Shown here one piece after another: positions 1 through 8,407 of a stretch of 64,000 nucleotides of DNA. The notes beneath the pieces were generated by a model that was not told the origin of the DNA, made no database searches, and saw only the letters and a program-made list of their open reading frames with translations. Position numbers and translations under genes: made by a program. The first letter of the stretch is position 1. Every line of letters starts with the position of its first letter. Origin of the DNA: an uncultured Porphyromonadaceae bacterium (lineage in GTDB: Bacteria > Bacteroidota > Bacteroidia > Bacteroidales > Muribaculaceae); contig CALKRW010000064.1 of NCBI GenBank assembly GCA_937989585.1, forward strand, positions 62,001 through 126,000. Reading direction: 5' to 3'.

Positions 1-13
1 GAAAATAAAGCGC

Positions 14-21
14 TAACTTTG
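14..21 (+). promoter_or_regulatory. possible -7 promoter element upstream of hisS
   Basis: TAACTTTG matches the Bacteroidota TAnnTTTG -7 consensus exactly. A second, weaker version (TGACTTTG, 119-126) lies closer to hisS. Which one drives hisS cannot be told from sequence. Confidence 0.35.
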
Positions 22-136
22 TACGATGTTAAGTTTTGTCCGATTTTACTCGACTTGATTCATCAGGTTTTATTATAAACGAATTGACTTCATTTTTCAG
101 GTTTTATAAGACAGAACTTGACTTTGTACGATATTA
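16..136 (+). repeat. duplicated 16-bp promoter-proximal repeat
   Basis: ACTTTGTACGATnTTA occurs at 16-31 and again at 121-136, differing at one base. Between the copies, two imperfect units sharing TCAGGTTTTAT and TTGACTT lie near 64-90 and 95-124, so the hisS leader looks built from duplicated promoter segments. Confidence 0.6.
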
Positions 137-161
137 GTTATTTTCATCAGTGAAAGAAAAA

Positions 162-1538
162 ATGGCTCAGAAACCATCCATACCCAAGGGTACGCGCGAC
201 TTCTCGCCTCTGGAGATGTCTCGCCGAAACTATATTTTCGATACCATACGAGAGGTTTTCCGCCTCTTCGGATTCCAGCCCATCGAGACTCCCTCGATGG
301 AAAACCTGTCTACCCTCATGGGCAAGTACGGCGAGGAGGGCGACAAACTTCTCTTCAAGATTCTCAACTCGGGCGACTGGCTCGCCAAGGCCGACAAGCA
401 ACTTCTCGATGACGGACAGTACCTCAAGGCCACATCTCAGATCTCAGAGAAGGGTCTGCGCTACGACCTGACCGTGCCCTTCGCCCGCTATGTAGTTCAG
501 CACCGCGGGGAAATACAGTTCCCCTTCAAGCGCTACCAGATTCAGCCCGTATGGCGCGCCGACCGTCCGCAGAAAGGACGCTACCGCGAGTTCTTCCAGT
601 GTGACGCTGACATCGTCGGCTCAGACTCGCTCATCAACGAGGTGCAGTTGCTACAACTTATCGACGAGGTTTTCGCGCGTCTGGGCATACGCGTCGCCAT
701 CAAACTCAACAACCGCAAGGTGCTGGCCGGTATTGCAGCCGTAATCGGCGCTCCCGACAAGATGGTCGACATCACCGTGGCAATCGACAAACTCGACAAG
801 ATAGGCATGGAGGCCGTGGAGGCCGAACTCGCAGAACATGGACTGAGCGCCGCTTCCATTGAGGCCCTGCGTCCGATACTCGCCATCAGCGGCTCGACCG
901 ACGAGCGCCTCGAGGCTTTGGGCAAAGTGCTTGCCGGTAACGAAGAGGGCTCGCTCGGCGTCAGCGAACTGCGCACCGTTGTCGACCAAACCCGCACCCT
1001 TGGACTCCGCGCCGAACTAGACCTCGACGTCTCCCTTGCCCGTGGTCTGAACTACTATACGGGTACAATCATCGAGGTCAAGGCCCTCGACGCACAGATA
1101 GGATCGATTTCCGGCGGCGGCCGCTACGACAACCTTACCGGCATCTTCGGCCTGCCCGGAGTAAGCGGCGTAGGCGTATCCTTCGGTGCGGACCGCATCT
1201 ACGACGTACTCAACGCACTGAACCTATGGCCCGACACAGCCACAGCCTCGACCACCGTCATCTTCCTCAATCTTGGCGAAAACGAGGCAATTGCCTCGAT
1301 GAAACTTCTTGGCGAACTGCGCCGATGCGGAATCTCAGCCGAGATTTACCCCGACGCCGCCAAGATGAAGAAACAGATGACCTACGCCAACGCCCTTGCA
1401 ATTCCCTTTGTCGCTATCATTGGCGCCGACGAACTCGCTGCCGGAACCGTGACGCTGAAATCCATGGCCACCGGCGAGCAGAAGACCGTCGCCACAGGCG
1501 AACTCGTCGAGACTCTCGACAAAATGATAAAACAATAA
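162..1538 (+). CDS. hisS: histidyl-tRNA synthetase
   Basis: Class II aminoacyl-tRNA synthetase that charges tRNA-His in the cytoplasm. Visible signatures are KGTRDF near residue 10, the [10 protein letters not shown] segment near 100, the motif 2 region [17 protein letters not shown] near 132-148, the histidine-binding RGLNYYTG near 294, GGGRYDNL near 319 and the motif 3 GADRIYD near 343. A C-terminal anticodon-binding domain follows. The length (458 aa) is normal for the family. I chose ATG at 162 ([14 protein letters not shown]) over an in-frame GTG at 150, because family members begin close to the KGTRD motif. The gene is followed on the same strand by an unrelated barrel protein. Confidence 0.97.
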   Translation: MAQKPSIPKGTRDFSPLEMSRRNYIFDTIREVFRLFGFQPIETPSMENLSTLMGKYGEEGDKLLFKILNSGDWLAKADKQLLDDGQYLKATSQISEKGLRYDLTVPFARYVVQHRGEIQFPFKRYQIQPVWRADRPQKGRYREFFQCDADIVGSDSLINEVQLLQLIDEVFARLGIRVAIKLNNRKVLAGIAAVIGAPDKMVDITVAIDKLDKIGMEAVEAELAEHGLSAASIEALRPILAISGSTDERLEALGKVLAGNEEGSLGVSELRTVVDQTRTLGLRAELDLDVSLARGLNYYTGTIIEVKALDAQIGSISGGGRYDNLTGIFGLPGVSGVGVSFGADRIYDVLNALNLWPDTATASTTVIFLNLGENEAIASMKLLGELRRCGISAEIYPDAAKMKKQMTYANALAIPFVAIIGADELAAGTVTLKSMATGEQKTVATGELVETLDKMIKQ

Positions 1539-1591
1539 ATAAACTATTGCCAGCAAGAAGGGTCTAACTAACAAAATTCAAGACCAAGACA

Positions 1592-2212
1592 ATGAAAAAA
1601 ATCCTTATATCTCTCCTTCTCTTCGCCATCGGCGGCATAATTTCTCCAGTAGCCAACGCACAGTTCCGCTGGGCCGCGACCGCGAATGTCAATTTCAACA
1701 ACCTTAAGTTCAAGCAGGACATCGTCAACGTATCCGGTACCGTAGGATACGGTGCAGGCATCCTCGGCGAACTCATGTTCCCCGGCATAGGCTTCGGCGT
1801 TGACTTCGGGCTCGGCTACGACCAGCAGGGCGCCAAGGTGAACCTCGGCCAGAAACTGATGTGGTCGTCCGAAGGCTACGGCAACGAGCAGGTATACCTG
1901 CACAACATCCATATCCCCATCCACCTGAAGTTCAAGTACACACGCCTGAACGGCATAGAGAACAAGATCGCTCCCTTCGTCTATGCCGGTCCGGAATTCA
2001 ACATCCAGGCTGCGCACGGAAAGTGCAAAGCATTCAAATACTCCGGCGGCGACCTCGGTATCACCGTAGGCCTCGGCGCCGAACTATTACGCAAATTCCA
2101 TGTCAGCGGAGCCTACACCTGGGGCATGACCTACGCGCTGAAGACCCGTCTTCTCGAGAACTACAGCGCCAAGTCGCGCCAATGGTCAATCCGCCTGGCA
2201 TACTTCTTCTAA
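1592..2212 (+). CDS. outer-membrane beta-barrel protein (PorT/OMP_b-brl type)
   Basis: A 206-aa secreted protein. It starts with a Sec signal peptide (MKKILISLLLFAIGG, cleavage near residue 24, NAQ). The rest alternates aromatic and glycine-rich strands (RWAATANVNFNNLKF, GFGVDFGLGYDQQG, IPIHLKFKY, YAGPEFNIQ, GLGAELLRKFHVSGAYTWG) and ends in an aromatic strand, RLAYFF. This layout fits the small 8-strand Bacteroidota barrel proteins of the PF13568 type. No catalytic motif is visible and the function is unknown. The thioredoxin-like gene follows 19 bp downstream, so the two are probably co-transcribed. Confidence 0.8.
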   Translation: MKKILISLLLFAIGGIISPVANAQFRWAATANVNFNNLKFKQDIVNVSGTVGYGAGILGELMFPGIGFGVDFGLGYDQQGAKVNLGQKLMWSSEGYGNEQVYLHNIHIPIHLKFKYTRLNGIENKIAPFVYAGPEFNIQAAHGKCKAFKYSGGDLGITVGLGAELLRKFHVSGAYTWGMTYALKTRLLENYSAKSRQWSIRLAYFF

Positions 2213-2231
2213 CACCTAACCTACAAAGACA

Positions 2232-2639
2232 ATGAAACGCATCCTCCTCCTGCTTGTTGCCTTCGCAACAATCCTCGGCGCCTCCGCCAAGGTCACCGAG
2301 ACAACATGGAAAGACCTGACCAAAGACCTGAAGTCGCAGAAAACCGACATCGCAGTGGTCGATGTATACGCCACATGGTGCGGCCCCTGCAAGACGTACG
2401 CTCCTACATTCGACGCCGTCTCCGAGCAATTTCCCGCCGTAAGTTTCTACCGCATGGACATAGACAAGAACATGGGCATCACCGACTACATAGCAGTCAA
2501 ATCAGTTCCCATGACTATTATTTTCTATCGTGTCCCCGGCGAAAAGCAACCCCGCGTACTATCATATCCCGGCGTGATGTCAAAGGAAGAACTCACGGCA
2601 ATGGTTGAAAAAGCCAAATCCGCCGTGAAAGTCAACTGA
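2232..2639 (+). CDS. secreted thioredoxin-fold protein
   Basis: A 135-aa protein with an N-terminal signal peptide (MKRILLLLVAFATILGASA), so it is expected in the periplasm. A thioredoxin fold follows, with the redox site ATWCGPCKT near residues 47-55 and the cis-Pro loop VPMT near 95. The core resembles a thiol-disulfide oxidoreductase rather than the larger TlpA or DsbA forms. It lies 19 bp after the barrel-protein gene, and shared transcription is likely. The natural substrate is not indicated. A cytoplasmic thioredoxin (62437-62733) is also present in the window. Confidence 0.85.
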   Translation: MKRILLLLVAFATILGASAKVTETTWKDLTKDLKSQKTDIAVVDVYATWCGPCKTYAPTFDAVSEQFPAVSFYRMDIDKNMGITDYIAVKSVPMTIIFYRVPGEKQPRVLSYPGVMSKEELTAMVEKAKSAVKVN

Positions 2640-2658
2640 CAGGCGACGTCCATGGCAA

Positions 2659-3384
2659 CTAAAGCCATGTGACGCACGCTGACTTGAGCAAAAGGAACAA
2701 TACCGTCAGCAGTCCCACCGCGACAGCGACATCAGAAGGGACAAAACGTCCGGACAAGATACTCCGGCACGACTTACAGACGCCCGCAGGCTCAGCCTCG
2801 GGCGTCTTTTTCATGTAGCGTGCGATGAACTTTGATGTGAGCCAGTAGGACAATAAACCGCCGACTGTGCCGACTATGGCTCCGACGAAAAGGTCGCCGA
2901 GATAGTGTACGCCGAGATACATGCGCGACCAGCAGGTCACGAAAGCCCAGAGAGCAATGAAGATTACGAAGCGCCTGCGACGGAATATCAGCGACATATA
3001 GACCGCGGCTCCGACTGTGTTAGCCGCATGACATGACGGGAAGCCGAAGGCGCCGCCTCGCTTGCCGTTGACGATGTGGACGTATTGTGAAAGCGGGTTG
3101 TCGAGATTCGACGGTCTCAGACGCTCGCAGAAAGGACGTATCACCGACGCGCAGATCTGGTCGGCAAACAGAATAACGAGACCGGCCCCGACACCGTAGA
3201 CCAATGCGCGTTGCCATCCGAAACGCCAGACCAGCGCAGCGAATATTGCAACATAGAGGCCGACCCAGATGACGCGACCTGAAAAGCCGTACATGAACTC
3301 GTCCCAGAATGGAGCGTGGCATGAATTGACCGCCAGAAGTATCTGACCGTCAATCTCGTTCAGTATTTCAAGAATTCCGCTCAT
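2659..3384 (-). CDS. PAP2-family membrane phosphatase
   Basis: A 241-aa integral membrane protein with six or so hydrophobic segments. The three PAP2/acid-phosphatase motifs are recognisable: RPFCERLRP near residue 87, FPSCHAAN near 116 and SRMYLGVHYLGD near 152, the last two carrying the catalytic histidines. Substrates in this family are lipid phosphates such as undecaprenyl diphosphate or phosphatidylglycerol phosphate; the specific one cannot be read here. Its start overlaps the stop of the upstream sulfatase-type gene by four bases (ATGA), which indicates translational coupling. An extra C-terminal hydrophobic segment follows a Cys-containing linker (CKSCRS). Confidence 0.88.
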   Translation of the reverse strand: MSGILEILNEIDGQILLAVNSCHAPFWDEFMYGFSGRVIWVGLYVAIFAALVWRFGWQRALVYGVGAGLVILFADQICASVIRPFCERLRPSNLDNPLSQYVHIVNGKRGGAFGFPSCHAANTVGAAVYMSLIFRRRRFVIFIALWAFVTCWSRMYLGVHYLGDLFVGAIVGTVGGLLSYWLTSKFIARYMKKTPEAEPAGVCKSCRSILSGRFVPSDVAVAVGLLTVLFLLLKSACVTWL

Positions 3385-5234
3385 CGTGCATCAAGGTCAT
3401 CATAAAGTTTCTGTACAAAAGCCTTGGCGCGCCCGATGTCGGCCTTATCGGACGAAGACTCGAGCGTGGCGGAACCCGCGGCGTCGATTACAGTAAGGCC
3501 GGAGGGCGTAACAAGACCAAACCAGCCCGGCTCGCTTATCCATGCCCATTCAGGCAGTGAAGTATCGAAAAGATTGCGGCTGAGAGGGAACATAGCGGTG
3601 TCTGCACCAAGCAACGAGGCCACGGTAGCGGCGATGCCGCTCTGCGAGCCGAGACGGTCAATGCGTGTCCCATGGCTGTCGATGGCGCCACCGGTGATGA
3701 TCAGCGGTATATGGTGGCGCGATTCATAGCCCTTGTTGTTCTCGGGATAGCATCCCCAGTGGTCCGGAACAAAAACTATGAGCGAGCGGTCCCATTCGCC
3801 TGAGGCTTTCAGGGCGTCAGTGAAGTCCTTGATGCACTTGTCGGTGTAGGCAAAGGCGTTGGTCCGCTTGTTCTCGAACTTGCTGAATGGTACTTCGTAT
3901 GGCTCGTGCGATGACGAAGTCTGAAGGACAGTGAACTGTGGCGCCGAACCGGCGGAACGTTTCGCGATATCGTCAAGCAGACGGCTGAAGACCTCCTCGT
4001 CATGTGCGCCCCATTTGCTGAGACGTTTCGATATTGGAAAATCCTTGTCCGAGATGATGTTCTCGAAGCCGGACGCAACAAGATAGGCTCCCGTGTTGGT
4101 GAAGTTGATGTCGCCGCCGTAGTAATAGTTGGTATGGTAGCCTAATGGCCGGACAGCGGTCGCAAGCGAGGGGACGTTGCTGAATTTGTTGACAAAGCGC
4201 AGCATTGAGGTGGTAGGCTGAGCGGGATAGCCCGAGATTACAGCAGGGACGCCGCGATCGGTGCGGAAACTCTCGGCATAGAAGTTGGTGAAGAGGATGC
4301 CCTCACGGCCAAGCGAGTCGAGGTTCGGAGCGATGTTCTCGCCTCCGAGCGAGGGCATGAGGTGTGCCGAGAAACTCTCAAGTATGATAAGATAGACATT
4401 GGGCCGCTCTACCGTCAGCCTTGGCATGGCGTTTAGAGTATCGCCGGGCGCGTCGTCCTTCGTAGGCTCAGGTGCATACATGGACTGAAAAATGCGTGTA
4501 GCCTCCGTGTCATCGAAAAATCGGAACTGACCGCGCAGGTCATCGGAATGGCTCAGCGAGTAGACGAAGTTGAAGAGAGGATTGATGGCGGCATTGTTCA
4601 GTGCCATATTGTCCGAGAAGAAGGCTCGGCCCGGCGACATGGTCGAGACCGTGACACCACCGCGGATGGGAATTATCATCGCGCCGCCAAGAACGATGGC
4701 GCCGACGGTCATGAAGATACGCTTGCGTAATGGTGCAAGTGTTCCAATGGGCATCAATTTGCGGGCGATAAGAGTGAGGACGAAGCCAAAAGCAAAGGCG
4801 AGCGCCGCCATGAGAATGAGTAGGAGAAGATTGGCCCACCAGGGCAAGGATGCGAAAGCCGCACCGGGCGAGGTCATGAAATAGAAAAGCGGTGTGGCGT
4901 CAAGGCGGCATCCCCAGAAGGGATAGAGCGAGGCATCAAGGACGGAGGCTATGGCTACAACCGAACCGGCTATCCACAGCCAGACCTTGAGTATTGTAGC
5001 CATCCATGGCCTGTCGACCCAGATTCTGGCAATCAGCCACAGTAGCACCGGGGCAACGAGATATGATGCCATGGATATGTCCATTGACAGGCCGTGCCAC
5101 ATCACAGCAGTAATTTCGCCGAGCAGACCCTCATAGCCCGGTTCAAAAAGCATGAACAACGGCTTCTGAAGGGTCATCAGCGCGATAAAGGCGCACCATA
5201 GGGCCAAGAAAAGATAGATAAAACGCTTCGTCAT
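3381..5234 (-). CDS. LTA synthase/sulfatase-family membrane phosphotransferase
   Basis: About 617 aa: five N-terminal membrane segments followed by an extracytoplasmic alkaline-phosphatase/sulfatase fold. The metal and nucleophile region is visible as LIILESF and then FRTDRG, with Thr the likely nucleophile; FVPDHWG and HHIPLII sit nearer the C-terminus. This architecture matches LtaS-like and phosphoethanolamine/phosphoglycerol transferases that decorate surface glycans or lipids. I place the start at MTKRF (5234), because a TAnnTTTG promoter element lies only a few bases upstream, at 5239-5246. The gene is coupled by a 4-bp overlap to the downstream PAP2 phosphatase, which suggests both act on the same lipid or glycan intermediate. 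Confidence 0.85.
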   Translation of the reverse strand: MTKRFIYLFLALWCAFIALMTLQKPLFMLFEPGYEGLLGEITAVMWHGLSMDISMASYLVAPVLLWLIARIWVDRPWMATILKVWLWIAGSVVAIASVLDASLYPFWGCRLDATPLFYFMTSPGAAFASLPWWANLLLLILMAALAFAFGFVLTLIARKLMPIGTLAPLRKRIFMTVGAIVLGGAMIIPIRGGVTVSTMSPGRAFFSDNMALNNAAINPLFNFVYSLSHSDDLRGQFRFFDDTEATRIFQSMYAPEPTKDDAPGDTLNAMPRLTVERPNVYLIILESFSAHLMPSLGGENIAPNLDSLGREGILFTNFYAESFRTDRGVPAVISGYPAQPTTSMLRFVNKFSNVPSLATAVRPLGYHTNYYYGGDINFTNTGAYLVASGFENIISDKDFPISKRLSKWGAHDEEVFSRLLDDIAKRSAGSAPQFTVLQTSSSHEPYEVPFSKFENKRTNAFAYTDKCIKDFTDALKASGEWDRSLIVFVPDHWGCYPENNKGYESRHHIPLIITGGAIDSHGTRIDRLGSQSGIAATVASLLGADTAMFPLSRNLFDTSLPEWAWISEPGWFGLVTPSGLTVIDAAGSATLESSSDKADIGRAKAFVQKLYDDLDAR

Positions 5235-5238
5235 ATTG

Positions 5239-5246
5239 CAAAGGTA
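5239..5246 (-). promoter_or_regulatory. -7 element abutting the sulfatase start codon
   Basis: TACCTTTG on the minus strand ends four bases before the ATG at 5234. With the usual spacing, transcription would begin at or next to the start codon, giving a leaderless or near-leaderless mRNA. Confidence 0.6.
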
Positions 5247-5407
5247 AGCATAATAAGTCAAAATTATGCTTAGGATGAAAATTTTTTCGGGGATGGTTGA
5301 ACCATTACAAAGGTGTGGATGTTATAATAGCAAAGAACGGCATTTTACTTGCTTCATGAAAAAAGCACAACCACCAAAATCTGAAAAAGATGGCCGTTTT
5401 CCAATGT

Positions 5408-5444
5408 CCCACGTCCATACCCCTATAGGCGTGGGCTTTTTTTG
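5408..5444 (+). terminator. orphan plus-strand Rho-independent terminator
   Basis: CCCACG (5408-5413) pairs with CGTGGG (5430-5435) and is followed by CTTTTTTTG. It is oriented for plus-strand transcription, yet no plus-strand gene lies upstream (both neighbours are on the minus strand). The 5262-5407 segment therefore might be a short untranslated RNA; I see no clear promoter for it. Confidence 0.5.
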
Positions 5445-5465
5445 TTCCGGTGTTCCAGAAAATTG

Positions 5466-6344
5466 CTATTGTGCTGAACCGGCCACGAGCAGAAGGAGAC
5501 TCAGCAATAGGATGCCGAGGTCGATGAGTTTGGCCTTGACGTTTTTCTCGTGCAGAATCAGCACGCCGTACACGAAACTGACAAGGACGCTGCCGCGACG
5601 AATCATCGAGATGACCGAAATCATCGAGCCGTCAATCGAGAGGGAATAGAAATATGCGATATCAGCGACCGTAAGAAAAATGGAGATGCACGGTATGGTC
5701 CATTTCCATCTGAAGGGCGTTTTGTCCTTTGATGTCCGATGTATAATCAAGATGACAAAGGTCATGATAATGCACTGGTAGAGCGAATACCATGCCTGAA
5801 CCTCGAGCGGGCGGTATGTCAATAGTAGATACTTGTCATATAGGGCGCTGACGGCACCGAGAAGCGTGGCGCCGATTGCCATCCACAACCAGCTGGAGTG
5901 TTTCATCGAGAAACCCTCTTTGGCGCCGAGCCGTGTTATGAAGAACAGTGACAGGAAACCCAAAAGAACACCGCACCATTGCAGAAGATTCAGCCGCTCG
6001 CCGAATACGACCAACGCGCCGACCAGAACAATGACGGGCCTTGTGGCATTGATGGGGCCCTGAATAGTCAGAGGCAGATGTTTGATGGAAAAATAGCCCA
6101 GTATCCATGAACTCAGGACGATGAACGACTTGACCAGAATTAGCGCATGACCGCGCAGGGTGTTGTCGAAACCGTAGTAGCCGTGGCTAAGGCCGGAGAC
6201 GATTTCCGGCGACATGATGAGAGCGCCGAAAAAGGTCGACCAGAGCAGAACGGTGAGAACATTATTGTCCCTGACAGACAACTTCTTAAAAATATCGTAG
6301 AAACCAAGGCAGAGTGCAGAGCCAAGGGCGAGCAAAATCCACAT
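5466..6344 (-). CDS. EamA/DMT-family transporter
   Basis: A 292-aa membrane protein with about ten hydrophobic helices arranged as two EamA-type repeats of five (from MWILLALGSALCLGFYD and again from WLWMAIGATLLGAVSALYD). The drug/metabolite transporter superfamily exports small metabolites or amino acids; the substrate is not predictable. It has its own promoter element at 6371-6378, giving a leader of about 20 nt. A second, unrelated EamA transporter lies at 8408-9337. Confidence 0.85.
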   Translation of the reverse strand: MWILLALGSALCLGFYDIFKKLSVRDNNVLTVLLWSTFFGALIMSPEIVSGLSHGYYGFDNTLRGHALILVKSFIVLSSWILGYFSIKHLPLTIQGPINATRPVIVLVGALVVFGERLNLLQWCGVLLGFLSLFFITRLGAKEGFSMKHSSWLWMAIGATLLGAVSALYDKYLLLTYRPLEVQAWYSLYQCIIMTFVILIIHRTSKDKTPFRWKWTIPCISIFLTVADIAYFYSLSIDGSMISVISMIRRGSVLVSFVYGVLILHEKNVKAKLIDLGILLLSLLLLVAGSAQ

Positions 6345-6370
6345 AAGTCATACATTTTCGAATCCGAGTG

Positions 6371-6378
6371 CAAAGTTA
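6371..6378 (-). promoter_or_regulatory. -7 promoter element of the EamA gene
   Basis: TAACTTTG on the minus strand, an exact TAnnTTTG match, about 25 bases before the ATG at 6344. No -33 TTTG stands at ideal spacing. Confidence 0.6.
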
Positions 6379-6514
6379 CACTAAAAACGCGGACCAAAGC
6401 AGAGAGGATGGATTTTTTAAATTTAGAATTCGAGACCGTAAGGGAATCTATGTCATGTATGTGAGGTATGTAATTTATGGGGTTATATTTCGGGGTGGAG
6501 GAATGAGGTTATAA

Positions 6515-6748
6515 TTTTAATCCTTGTCTGATATGATGGAAGGTAAATGTAAAATTCAGAAAGAATGATTCAGTTAGCGAAAATGCATAATTCAGAACAT
6601 GCGCAATAAGGGAGGATGAATCAGAGAATGTCGGAACGGGCATTGGGAATAATGCCGGGCTGCCGACCAGATGTGGTGCGTTTCATAAAAGCATATTGGT
6701 TTTAAATGATTAATTAATAAGGTTCTAAGAATCAGACAAGGATTAAAA
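6515..6748. repeat. 18-bp perfect inverted repeat enclosing 198 bp
   Basis: TTTTAATCCTTGTCTGAT at 6515-6532 is the exact reverse complement of 6731-6748. The enclosed 198 bp is AT-rich and non-coding. No clear target-site duplication flanks the pair. It could be a small non-autonomous mobile remnant or a long-range RNA structure. Confidence 0.7.
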
Positions 6749-6886
6749 AAATTAAATCAGAATTTAGAATTAAAGTTTTAGCATAATGATAAAAAATTAA
6801 AGGTTCGACAATAAAGGTTTACTAATCTCTTAATTTGACCCAATCAACTATCAACGTCACTCATCACTATGTGCGTCTTTCGAATA

Positions 6887-6894
6887 CAAAGGTA
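6887..6894 (-). promoter_or_regulatory. orphan minus-strand promoter element
   Basis: TACCTTTG with TTG 19 bases upstream on the minus strand. The next minus-strand gene starts over 500 bp away at 6344, and the intervening DNA contains the inverted repeat, so an untranslated RNA is possible. Confidence 0.4.
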
Positions 6895-7128
6895 CAACAA
6901 TATTTTAAATAATCAACAAATAATTTAAAATTTAACATTTATATCATATATGAATTGATAATTAAACATATTTTCACCGCAAAAGATACAAAAAAATAGA
7001 CGCCATGCCAATTTACACGCCGTCTAATGCAATATTATAGAGCCAGTTATTATTCGGGTATAAAAATACAAGGAATCATCTTTGTCAGATATATAGTCAC
7101 TGACATCTGAGACACCCAGGCGAAAACA

Positions 7129-7659
7129 TCAATAATAAGTCACGACAAAGTTGCCATCGAGGTCGAAAAGCATGGTGGGCGGTACTGTATTGAGAAGCAT
7201 CACGACGGTACCTTTTCCGGGGACGCCCTGTATCTCCGTGATTTCGTCAATCATCCCTGCTTCGGCAAGATGAATCGATGTGTTCTGTGGGAGGATGTCA
7301 GCGAGTACCTCAAGCGGAAGTGCCGTACCCCCGGGGGCGATTATGCCAGTGACACCACCATCCTTGCTGAAAGTGATACGTGTCCCATCAGCAAGAGTAA
7401 CATGGTATGTATCCCTGACGAAGTTACGTGTGATTTTCGAAGGCTTAGTGGAAGGATAATCCTCCCGAAGGAAATTCTGGGCCTGCGGGGGGAGAGCATC
7501 GGCTTCGACGGAGCCGCTGACCGCAATGCCGGGGCCTCCCTGCAACGCGAGTTGTCGAGCGACAGATGCGGGAGGAAGGACGGAAGTCGAAGAAGTGGCC
7601 TGAGCCAAGGCCACGGGTGCGGCAAGAAGCAATGCGGCAAGAAGAACTGTGTGTTTCAT
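7129..7659 (-). CDS. secreted PepSY-like protein
   Basis: A 176-aa protein with a clear signal peptide (MKHTVLLAALLLAAPVALAQA). The mature part has the Bacteroidota PepSY-like pattern: a FLREDYPSTKPSKI segment followed by YHVTLADGTRITFSKDGG near residues 108-125, then a second half ending in LFDLDGNFVVTYY. Such proteins are periplasmic and mostly uncharacterised; some are annotated as beta-lactamase-inhibitor-like because of the fold. It stands alone between the non-coding gap and a divergent gene. No exact -7 element was found upstream. Confidence 0.75.
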   Translation of the reverse strand: MKHTVLLAALLLAAPVALAQATSSTSVLPPASVARQLALQGGPGIAVSGSVEADALPPQAQNFLREDYPSTKPSKITRNFVRDTYHVTLADGTRITFSKDGGVTGIIAPGGTALPLEVLADILPQNTSIHLAEAGMIDEITEIQGVPGKGTVVMLLNTVPPTMLFDLDGNFVVTYY

Positions 7660-7746
7660 TTTTAATTAATATTCGAGGTTTGAGTTACATTTATACAGAA
7701 TAACAAACTCAGCAGGGGAAGGGTTGGGAATTCGGTGGATAATGAC

Positions 7747-7754
7747 TAAATTTG
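7747..7754 (+). promoter_or_regulatory. -7 promoter element of the AlkD-like gene
   Basis: TAAATTTG matches TAnnTTTG and lies 40 bases before the ATG at 7794. It rules out the more upstream TTG as a start codon, since that codon lies inside the element. Confidence 0.6.
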
Positions 7755-7793
7755 CACCACAAATATTCAGAAAACCAATCAAGTCACTACACA

Positions 7794-8357
7794 ATGATTA
7801 TAGATCAGGAAGACCCGTCGTTCGGAAAGATGCAAAACGTGAAGCGCCGATTTTTCGCGCTACGCAACGGTGACATAGCCAATGTGCTAAGAAAAGCCGG
7901 AGCGCCATACAGCATCATCTTCGGGCTCCAACTCCCGCAGATAGCCGAGGTTGCCGCCGCCTCAGGAACAGACAGCGAACTTGCCGAAGCACTGTGGTCC
8001 AACGACAGTACCCGCGAGAGCCGTCTTATGGCCCCGATGGTCACAGACCGTGAATCCTTCACGATTGAGGACGCAAGGCGATGGCTAATGACGCTGAAAG
8101 GGGTTGAGGAGGCAGACATACTGTGTCACCGCCTGCTGAGACATACCTCATTCGCGGAAGACCTGATAGCCGAATACGGGGAAGACGGAAAGACAGACAT
8201 TGAACACTATCTATCACTCCGGCTTGCACGCAACCTTGTCTATAATAAACCGGAGGTGTCACTCAAGGCAGCGGAACGCGAGGCCGCACGCGAGTGCGCC
8301 ATGACGCAACGCCTCGCAGACGAGACTATCGACGAGGCAAAATTCGTTCTGGAATAA
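7794..8357 (+). CDS. AlkD-like DNA alkylation repair protein (probable)
   Basis: A 187-aa, mostly helical, soluble protein. The segment ALWSNDSTRESRLMAPMV near residues 70-87 has the spacing of the LWxxxxRExRxxA signature of AlkD-type HEAT-like DNA glycosylases. The helical repeats before and after it (LQLPQIAEVAAASG, EEADILCHRLLRHTSFAEDLI) fit that fold. AlkD enzymes excise positively charged alkylated bases. The protein is shorter than typical members (about 220-240 aa), and I cannot assign the catalytic Asp/Trp/Arg set with certainty. The start is the ATG at 7794, downstream of the promoter element. Confidence 0.6.
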   Translation: MIIDQEDPSFGKMQNVKRRFFALRNGDIANVLRKAGAPYSIIFGLQLPQIAEVAAASGTDSELAEALWSNDSTRESRLMAPMVTDRESFTIEDARRWLMTLKGVEEADILCHRLLRHTSFAEDLIAEYGEDGKTDIEHYLSLRLARNLVYNKPEVSLKAAEREAARECAMTQRLADETIDEAKFVLE

Positions 8358-8407
8358 GATAGCGACGAATCAAGGAAACACAGGTGCGAGTAACGCGCAA
8401 AAGGTGA

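Larger units (their letters stand above)
6380..7128. other. non-coding AT-rich gap
   Basis: About 750 bp without a credible reading frame between two minus-strand genes. It is strongly AT-rich from about 6700 onward. It holds an 18-bp inverted repeat (6515-6532/6731-6748) and a minus-strand promoter-like element at 6887-6894 that faces no nearby gene. No tRNA-like or riboswitch-like structure is recognisable. Confidence 0.6.

Noticed and set aside
2232..2639. DsbA- or TlpA-type assignment for the secreted thioredoxin
   Set aside because: The CGPC active site and small single-domain size fit thioredoxin; no DsbA helical insertion or TlpA extension is present.
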